Shown here one piece after another: positions 1 to 5,256 of a DNA stretch of 6,500 bases (within the stretch, counting starts at the first letter, position 1; every line of letters starts with the position of its first letter). Both the position numbers and the translations under genes were made by a program. The notes beneath the pieces are model-generated. The model made no database searches, was not told where the DNA came from, and was given only the letters and a program-made list of their open reading frames with translations. The stretch is from positions 1-6,500 of the forward strand of contig JACRAA010000146.1 of the NCBI GenBank assembly GCA_016213595.1, written 5' to 3'. Source of the stretch: Actinomycetota bacterium (GTDB lineage Bacteria; Actinomycetota; Actinomycetes; Propionibacteriales; Propionibacteriaceae).

Positions 1-35
1 ATACCGACGCCGCGCCGGAAGGGGCTGCAAGATGA
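1..35 (+). CDS. C-terminal tail of an upstream gene (partial), possibly the partner ABC permease
   Basis: The frame reading positions 3-35 encodes TDAAPEGAAR followed by TGA at 33-35, which overlaps the ATG of the next gene as ATGA. The other two frames show no stop here. Ten residues are too few to identify a family. From operon logic a MalF-type permease usually precedes a MalG-type permease, so this may be its tail, but that is inference. The same 4-base overlap recurs at other junctions in the window, which is the main reason for believing the frame. Confidence 0.4.
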   Translation, partial: TDAAPEGAAR

Positions 36-943
36 CTACCGAGACTGCCGGGACCACGCCGCTGATGGGGGTACCAGTAGCGGCCGCAACAAAGACATCG
101 CGGCCACGGCGTCACGCTCGAACCAAGCGGGCTTCGGGATGGACCTACATCCTGATTCTGGTGCTGACGGCGTTCTTCGTCGGGCCGTTCATCTGGCTGG
201 TGCTCGCGGCCCTGAAAGCGCCCGGGGAGTGGACCGCGGTGCCGGTTCACGTCCTTCCGTCCGTGCCGCAGTGGAACAACTTCGTCGCCGCTGTGACCCA
301 GATGAACTTCGCCGCCTACACCGCAAACTCTTTGTTCGTCGCCAGCATCTACTCGGTTCTGATCACCTTGTCCAGCGCAGTCGTCGGCTTCGGGTTCGCT
401 CGGCTGAGGGCGCCCGGCAAGAAGGCCATGTTCCTCGTCCTCATGTCGACGATGATGCTGCCGCAGATCCTCACGCTGCTGCCGACATATGTGATGTTCT
501 CTCAGATTGGTCTGATCAACACCTATTGGCCGTGGGTGCTGTGGGGGCTGGCGGCGTCGCCGTACATGGTGTTCCTGTTCCGACAGTTCTACACGACACT
601 TCCTCGCGAACTGGAGGATGCCGCGATCGTCGATGGGGCGGGATGGGGCCGGATATTCTTCTCGATCTTCCTGCCCCTGTCGAGACCGGTGTTGCTCACC
701 TCGTTCCTGCTCTCCTTCATGTGGGCGTGGGGCGACTTCATCGGCCCCGCCCTCTTCCTGGACCTCGACCGAACGACCCTCGCCGTCGCGATCACCGCCT
801 GGTACCAGGATCCCGCCGGAAATGTGATCCCGACAGTGCAGGCAGCTGCCGCGGTCCTGTACATCGTGCCGGTACTGCTGATCTTCTTCGGCTTCCAGCG
901 CTACTTCATCCGTTCATCGATCGGGTCGGGCATCAAGGGGTGA
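32..943 (+). CDS. Carbohydrate ABC transporter permease, MalG-type (CUT1 family)
   Basis: This is an inner-membrane permease subunit of a sugar ABC importer, expected to pair with a second permease, a solute-binding lipoprotein and an ATPase, none of which is seen here. The 303-residue length is normal for the family, with a slightly long basic N-terminal tail (residues 1-36). Hydrophobic segments lie at about 38-61, 100-123, 133-155, 165-185, 222-243 and 268-289, giving six helices. The cytoplasmic EAA loop that docks on the ATPase is clear at 195-203 (EDAAIVDGA), followed by the expected LPLSRP at 214-219. The ATG at 32 has a good Shine-Dalgarno sequence (GGAAGGGG, 17-24, seven bases upstream) and overlaps the preceding stop as ATGA. 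Its own stop overlaps the next reading frame as GTGA (940-943). The substrate cannot be read from the permease. The glycosidases downstream suggest a beta-linked or rhamnosylated oligosaccharide. Confidence 0.93.
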   Translation: MTTETAGTTPLMGVPVAAATKTSRPRRHARTKRASGWTYILILVLTAFFVGPFIWLVLAALKAPGEWTAVPVHVLPSVPQWNNFVAAVTQMNFAAYTANSLFVASIYSVLITLSSAVVGFGFARLRAPGKKAMFLVLMSTMMLPQILTLLPTYVMFSQIGLINTYWPWVLWGLAASPYMVFLFRQFYTTLPRELEDAAIVDGAGWGRIFFSIFLPLSRPVLLTSFLLSFMWAWGDFIGPALFLDLDRTTLAVAITAWYQDPAGNVIPTVQAAAAVLYIVPVLLIFFGFQRYFIRSSIGSGIKG

Positions 944-1227
944 CCGAATCCATGCCAGAGCATTACAGGGCACGGCTGTCAGCAACGCCGGACGGCGTGC
1001 GGTTCCGCGACCTCAATCGTAACGGCGTGATGGATCCCTACGAGGGTGCATTGACTGCAGAGGCTCCACCGGTAGGCAAGCTCCCGATCCCGCTGCCTTC
1101 GTCCATGGATTCCGTGCGTGCCTGCACAGCCGATGCCGGCCTCGTTGCCGAGGACCTCCTCTATGCCCTGGGCTCGGGCCCGGACATCACTCCCCTCACG
1201 AAAGACGACAACCCCTCCGATGACTGA
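940..1227 (+). pseudogene. Internally deleted remnant of a GH3 glycoside hydrolase (N-terminal and C-terminal pieces joined in frame)
   Basis: This is a 95-codon ORF from GTG 940 (91 codons from ATG 952, the alternative start; AAGGGG at 935-940 suits the latter). Residues 21-35 (RFRDLNRNGVMDPYE) match the FRDLNxNGxLDPYE motif I know from the N-terminus of many GH3 enzymes. Residues 45-61 (VGKLPIPLPSSMDSVRA) and 72-80 (DLLYALGSG) resemble the GKLPF-LPSSMxAVR...DPLFxFGFGL block near the end of the GH3 catalytic core. The roughly 500-600 residues that normally lie between them, including the nucleophile Asp, are absent. The likely junction is near 1042-1050. The frame stays open and its codons remain GC-rich at third positions, so the deletion looks in-frame and fairly recent. 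It overlaps the permease stop (GTGA) and the GH1 start (ATGACTGA, 1220-1227). Any peptide made cannot be a glycosidase. Alternatively it is a novel small protein with an EF-hand-like loop, which I think less likely. Confidence 0.72.
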
Positions 1228-2476
1228 CGCCGCCTCGACACCCGGAATGATCACGCTGCCGTCCGACTTCCTGCTCGGCGCCTCAACGGCCGCCTACCAG
1301 ATCGAAGGTGGCGCGGCCGACGGTGGGCGCGCGGCGTCGATCTGGGACACCTTCAGCCACACTGCGGGGAAGACCGCAGGCGGTGCCACGGGGGACGTTG
1401 CATCAGATCACTATCACCGGGCCTCCGAAGACCTCGACATCATCGCGTCGCTGCAGCTGGATGCCTACCGGTTCTCGATCTCGTGGTCACGCGTCATGCC
1501 TGCCGGGGAGGGGCCCGTCAACGAGACCGGCCTTGCTTTCTACTCCGACCTCGTTGACGGACTCATCGAGCGCGGCATCGAACCCGTCGTCACCCTCAAC
1601 CATTGGGACCTTCCCCAGGCGCTCGAGGACAACTACGGCGGCTGGCGGGGGCGGGAGACCGCTGTCGCCTTCGAGAAGTACGCCGAGACGGTCGGTGCCG
1701 CACTCGGTGACCGAGTGGCGATCTGGTCCACCCACAACGAGCCCTGGAACAACTCGTTCGCCGGATACGGGCACGGCGTCTTCGCCCCCGGTCTCCACAG
1801 CCACGCCGATGCACTTCGGGCAGCGCACCATCTGAACCTTTCGCACGGGCTCGGCGTGCAGGCGCTCCGACGGACCATCACGCGTCCCGATGCGAAGGTC
1901 TCGGTCGCGTTGAACATATTCCGCGTCGAGGCCGAGACCCCGGCGGACGCGGACGCCGCCCGACGGTTCGATGCTGTCGCGAACCGTGTGTTCACTGGCC
2001 CTATGCTCTGCGGGGCCTACCCTGAGGACCTCATTCTCGACACCCGGCACATCACGGACTGGGAGTTCGTCCTGCCCGGTGACACCCAGATCTGCCACCA
2101 GCCGCTGGACCTGCTGGGAATCAACTACTACGAGATCATGCACGTACGAGCAGCACGTGATGTCGTCGATCACCCAGAGGGAGGAACGGCCTTCCCGGGC
2201 TCCGAATACGTTGAGCTCTTCCGGCCCCCGGACGCGGAGAAGACGGCCATGGGATGGACTGTCGAGGCGCACGGCCTCGAGGACCACCTCCTCGCGCTCA
2301 GCCGCGACTTTCCGGGGCTGCCGCTCATGGTCATGGAAAACGGTGCAGCGTTCGCCGACACCGTGTCGGTCGTCGACGGCAAGCAGATCGTGGACGACAA
2401 CGAGAGGGTCGCGTACCTCGCGGGACACTTGGCAGCCACCTGTCGGGCGCGACAGCGGGGCGCCGACGTCAGGGGG

Positions 2477-2479
2477 TAA
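2477..2479 (+). other. Premature ochre stop in the GH1 gene
   Basis: The codon TAA stands where the GH1 family has Tyr in the R-G-Y-F-V-W-S motif. TAC to TAA is one base change at 2479. Frame and protein similarity are unchanged on both sides, so this is a substitution and not an indel, even though five G residues (2472-2476) sit immediately before it. It could be a true nonsense mutation or a base-calling error. Confidence 0.85.
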
Positions 2480-2703
2480 TTCGTCTGGTCGCTCCTGGAC
2501 AACTTCGAATGGGCGGCAGGCTACGGTCCTCGCTTCGGTGTCGTGCGGGTGGACTACAACACGCTGGAGCGCATCCCCAAGCGAAGCGCTCTCTGGCTCG
2601 CGGAGTGTTGCGCATCCCGCACCCTGCCGGCACTCCACATGGCGCTCCCTGAGAAGGCGGCCCGCTTGGCGGCCTTCACCAGGACCCGCTTGACGACCAG
2701 CAC

Positions 2704-2710
2704 GAAGGAG
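2704..2710 (+). promoter_or_regulatory. Strong ribosome binding site for the GH3 gene, inside the severed GH1 tail
   Basis: GAAGGAG lies five bases before ATG 2716 and is the strongest Shine-Dalgarno match at any start in the window. It supports independent initiation on the GH3 gene. This matters because ribosomes now terminate at 2479, about 236 bases upstream, and can no longer arrive by coupling through the GH1 frame. Confidence 0.75.
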
Positions 2711-2715
2711 CTGCC

Positions 2716-5079
2716 ATGACCAACGTCCGCAGCCTGGTTTCTCGCTTGACACTCGATGAGAAGATCGCCCAGATTCAGGGCATCGAGCCGATGGATTTCC
2801 TGGATCCCTCGACGTCGTCGGACGACTCCGACGGGTTCGATAGCTTCCCGGGATTCCAGTACCACGTTGAACGTCTCCCGCTCGTGCGTCCCCATGGAGT
2901 GGGTCACCTCTCCCTTGGCCAGCAGCTGAATCGGGACCTGGACGGGCTTCGGCGCACTCTTGCGCGGTTGCAGGAGGTCGCCAGCGAGGTGAACCCGTTC
3001 GGGATCGGAGTGCTCGTGCACGCCGAGGGCGTGAGCGGTTTCGTGCACCAACAGGGATACCAGTTCACAACACCGTGGGGCCAAGCCGCGAGCTGGGACC
3101 CTGAAGTCAGCGGCACGGTCGGACGGATCGCGGGCGCCCAAGCCCGCTCCGTCGGCGTCCATCTCTTCTTCTCTCCCGTCCTCGACCTCGCCCGCGACAT
3201 CCGATGGGGCAGGGTCCACGAGACCTACGGCGAGGACCCCGAACTGATCACCCGGATGGCTATCGCTTTCGTCCGCGGCGTGCAAGGCAACGACGGCTCC
3301 AGCGGCATTCTTGCGACCGGCAAGCACTTCTTGGGCTACGCCACGTCCATGGGAGGCTTGAACCAGGCCGCGACCCAGCTGGGGCGACGCGAACTCGTCG
3401 ACGTACACGCCGTACCCTTCCGAAGGTTGATCGCAGAGACCGGACTGTCGGTGGTCATGAACTCCTACAACGACATCGACGGGATTCCGGCGGCGGCGAA
3501 CCGGTGGCTGCTCACCGACCTGCTCCGCGACGACCTGGGCTTCACCGGCCTCGTGGTCAGCGACTACGGCGCCGTAACCATGCTCCACAGCACGTACCGC
3601 ATCGCCGCCACACCCGGGCAGGCGGCGGCTATGGCGCTCACCGCCGGGCTGGATGTCGAACTGCCAGGAGACGCCATGACCAGCGGGTTGCGGCAGCTCA
3701 TCGAGGAAGGCGCCGTGCCGGAACAGATCCTCGACCGCGCCGTCACGAACGTCCTGGAGATCAAGGCCCGCCTCGGCCTCATCCCCGAGATCCGTGCGAC
3801 CAACCCGAGACCAGCATCGACGGCGGCGGAACGGCCGACGACCGAGCAGCCCGCACGGGACGTGGCAACCGCGAGCATCACCCTCCTCGCAAACGACGGC
3901 ATCCTGCCGCTCGTCCCTCACTCGGCGAACGTCGCCATCGTGGGTCCGGCCGCCGACGAGCTGCGCATCCACTTCGGTGCCTACTCGACAGCATCGGAAG
4001 CCGAGATGGCCAGGGCCGTCTACCTGATCACGACGGGCCAGATCTCGGGGGTGAGCGCCTCCCCTGAGGTGTTCCCGGACCTGTTCCAGATCCGGCTGCC
4101 CGGAATCGAGCCGATCTTCGAGAAGGATGCGCGCGCTCTCCATCCGGGGGCGAAGACCGTCGTCGAGGCAGTGACGGCCGTCGATCCGACCGTTCGGTAC
4201 CACGAACTGGGGAGCCTTGAGCAGGACGCCCCGGCTCTGGACCGCGAAGCCACCATCGCAGCGGTCGCCGACGCGGATATCGTCATCGCCGTCGTCGGGG
4301 AGCGCACCGGCTGGGCCGGAAACAACACCGCCGGCGAGGGACGCACCACTGCGGACCCGGTCCTCAAGGGCAACCAGAACGAGCTGATCACGACCCTTCA
4401 CAATGCAGGGAAGCGCGTGGTCAGTGTCGTCGTCTCCGGCCGGCCACTCGTGCTCCAGTCCGTGCACGAGGCGTCGTCGGCTGTGCTCCTTGCACCGCTC
4501 CTCGGCCCAGTCGCCGGTGCCGTCATTGCTGACGTCCTCTTCGGTGTCGCCGAACCGGGGGGGCGCACCCCGTCCACCTTCCCGCGCCACGGCGGGCAGA
4601 TCCCCCTCTACCACGGGCACCCTCTTGGAAGCGGCTACGACCACCCGACCCAACCACGGCACGGCAACATCGATCTGGTCGACAGCACCCCGCTGTATCC
4701 GTTCGGGCACGGCCTCGGCTACACCACCTTCGACGCCTCACTGGATCACGTCACCATCAGTCGGGAGACGCTTCTCGTGAGCGGCTCGGTCCGGAACGTG
4801 GGCGAGCGGACGGGAACCACGGTCGTACAGCTGTACGTCCGCGACGAAGGAGCCAGTGTCGTACGACCGGTACGGCAACTCGTGGACTTCAGCCGGGTCA
4901 CCGTGGCGGGTGGCGCTGAGGAGACCTTCGCGTTCTCCGTCCCGCTTGCCCGGATGGCCTACACCTGGCCGGACGGGCGCCGTGGTCTCGAGGCGGGGGA
5001 GATCACTGTGTTGCTCGGGCTGTCCAGCGCCGACATCCGGGCCGAGGCGAAGGTCGATGTCCCGACCCTCGTGCTGTAA
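2716..5079 (+). CDS. GH3 beta-glycosidase (beta-glucosidase/beta-xylosidase type), cytoplasmic
   Basis: A 787-residue retaining exo-beta-glycosidase with the usual three-part GH3 build. The N-terminal TIM barrel runs from the LTLDEKIAQIQG motif (near 12-23) to about 360. It carries RWGRVHETYGEDPEL (163-177), K203-H204 in GKHFLGY, and the nucleophile D283 in VVSDYGA. The alpha/beta sandwich (about 385-650) begins near ASITLLANDGILPL and holds GERTGWAGNNTAGEGRT, where E541 is a candidate acid/base. After FGHGLGY (663-669) comes a C-terminal fibronectin III-like domain (about 673-785). There is no signal peptide or membrane segment, which suits import by the ABC permease. The start ATG 2716 is fixed by a strong Shine-Dalgarno sequence and by an ATGA overlap with the original GH1 stop. 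The usual HEExLHG substrate-site motif reads HAEGVSG at 102-108: the acidic residue (E104) is kept but the second His is Ser107. Whether it prefers glucosides, xylosides or another sugar cannot be told from sequence alone. It is the only complete beta-glycosidase in view. Confidence 0.92.
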   Translation: MTNVRSLVSRLTLDEKIAQIQGIEPMDFLDPSTSSDDSDGFDSFPGFQYHVERLPLVRPHGVGHLSLGQQLNRDLDGLRRTLARLQEVASEVNPFGIGVLVHAEGVSGFVHQQGYQFTTPWGQAASWDPEVSGTVGRIAGAQARSVGVHLFFSPVLDLARDIRWGRVHETYGEDPELITRMAIAFVRGVQGNDGSSGILATGKHFLGYATSMGGLNQAATQLGRRELVDVHAVPFRRLIAETGLSVVMNSYNDIDGIPAAANRWLLTDLLRDDLGFTGLVVSDYGAVTMLHSTYRIAATPGQAAAMALTAGLDVELPGDAMTSGLRQLIEEGAVPEQILDRAVTNVLEIKARLGLIPEIRATNPRPASTAAERPTTEQPARDVATASITLLANDGILPLVPHSANVAIVGPAADELRIHFGAYSTASEAEMARAVYLITTGQISGVSASPEVFPDLFQIRLPGIEPIFEKDARALHPGAKTVVEAVTAVDPTVRYHELGSLEQDAPALDREATIAAVADADIVIAVVGERTGWAGNNTAGEGRTTADPVLKGNQNELITTLHNAGKRVVSVVVSGRPLVLQSVHEASSAVLLAPLLGPVAGAVIADVLFGVAEPGGRTPSTFPRHGGQIPLYHGHPLGSGYDHPTQPRHGNIDLVDSTPLYPFGHGLGYTTFDASLDHVTISRETLLVSGSVRNVGERTGTTVVQLYVRDEGASVVRPVRQLVDFSRVTVAGGAEETFAFSVPLARMAYTWPDGRRGLEAGEITVLLGLSSADIRAEAKVDVPTLVL

Positions 5080-5252
5080 CGGCTCACTCCTGAACGCTGC
5101 GCTCATGGGCGTTGTGGGCCTCCTGCTCGGGCCCCGCAAGTCTCGACAGACCAGGGACGTGAATGCATCAAGGGGTACCCGAGGGGAGCCACAATGAGTC
5201 CCGGTGCCGGAGGATCTCGGGTGAGGATCCGTGACGACTCAGGGAGAACCGT
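5080..5252 (+). other. Gap between the GH3 and GH78 genes, without a confirmed gene
   Basis: This is the only sizeable gap in an otherwise overlapping operon (173 bases). No terminator is convincing: the best inverted repeat, GGGCC/GGCCC at 5116-5120 and 5130-5134, has five pairs, a nine-base loop and no T tract. No promoter with recognisable -35/-10 boxes is seen. Two short frames chain through it: ATG 5105 to TGA 5195-5197 (30 codons, starting with a hydrophobic stretch and then basic), and ATG 5194 to TGA 5254-5256 (20 codons). Both ends are ATGA overlaps. The stretch may be a leader, a deletion scar or simple spacer. Confidence 0.5.
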
Positions 5253-5256
5253 ATGA
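5194..5256 (+). CDS. Possible 20-codon leader or remnant ORF coupled to the GH78 gene
   Basis: ATG 5194 follows a good Shine-Dalgarno sequence (GAGGGGAG, 5181-5188, five bases away). The frame encodes 20 residues, beginning MSPGAGGSRVRIRDD, and its TGA overlaps the GH78 ATG as ATGA. I recognise no family. The placement would allow translational coupling to the rhamnosidase, or it could be the surviving start of a deleted gene. At this length chance is a real alternative. Confidence 0.25.
   Translation: MSPGAGGSRVRIRDDSGRTV
5241..5246 (+). promoter_or_regulatory. Ribosome binding site deciding the GH78 start
   Basis: AGGGAG lies six bases before ATG 5253. The rhamnosidase frame has a stop (TGA 5232-5234) shortly upstream and no other start codon between it and 5253, so this site and ATG fix the N-terminus. 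Confidence 0.7.

Larger units (their letters stand above)
1220..2719 (+). pseudogene. GH1 beta-glucosidase interrupted by an in-frame TAA stop at codon 420
   Basis: Family-1 beta-glucosidase (retaining, TIM barrel), expected to hydrolyse beta-glucosides or beta-galactosides in the cytoplasm; no signal peptide is seen. Visible landmarks are FLLGASTAAYQIEGG at 17-31 with glycone-binding Q27, H128-W129 in LNHWDLP, the acid/base E174 in THNEP, INYY at 301-304, and the nucleophile E373 in MENG. The ORF stops at TAA 2477-2479 after 419 residues. The same frame then continues without further stops as FVWSLLDNFEWAAGYGPRFG and on to TGA 2717-2719. Restoring a tyrosine codon gives the canonical RGYFVWSLLDNFEW and a 499-residue protein, slightly longer than the usual 440-480. 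The truncated product lacks W423, E430 and W431, which bind the glycone in this family, plus the last barrel strand and helix, so it should be inactive. The ATG at 1220 is chosen because it overlaps the previous frame and just precedes the conserved fold start; ATG 1247 is an alternative. No strong Shine-Dalgarno sequence is visible, so initiation probably relies on coupling. Confidence 0.88.

Noticed and set aside
139..951. A long + strand frame that would extend the GH3 remnant upstream to 139
   Set aside because: It overlaps the permease in another frame, and its translation there is Arg/Pro-rich with no family motif. The recognisable part begins only after 950.
1009..1044. A stand-alone calcium-binding (EF-hand or dockerin) protein at 940-1227
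   Set aside because: The 12-residue loop does fit an EF-hand pattern (D24, N26, N28, G29, E35), but it is single, and the same motif occurs at GH3 N-termini. The following GKLP-LPSSM block also points to GH3.
1118..1219. An earlier ATG in the GH1 frame at 1118
   Set aside because: GH1 proteins begin close to the FLLGASTAAYQ motif, and 34 extra residues would overlap the GH3 remnant without any conserved sequence. ATG 1220 fits the overlapping junction.
2472..2479. A frameshift at the five-G run as the cause of the GH1 interruption
   Set aside because: GH1 similarity continues in the same frame on both sides, so only a substitution at the TAA is needed.
2477..2479. Programmed stop-codon recoding (special amino acid or regulated readthrough)
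   Set aside because: TAA is not a usual recoding codon in actinobacteria, no stimulatory hairpin is apparent, and the family has an ordinary Tyr here.
1487..2752. A 421-codon antisense open frame opposite the GH1 gene
   Set aside because: A shadow of GH1 codon bias. It has no recognisable domain, and the + strand shows clear catalytic motifs.
2554..4710. A 718-codon antisense open frame opposite the GH3 gene
   Set aside because: Long antisense frames are expected opposite GC-biased coding sequence. The translation is low-complexity Asp/Gly/Arg/Val-rich with no motif, while the + strand has a complete GH3.
5116..5134. Terminator hairpin between the GH3 and GH78 genes
   Set aside because: Only five base pairs with a nine-base loop and no following T tract.
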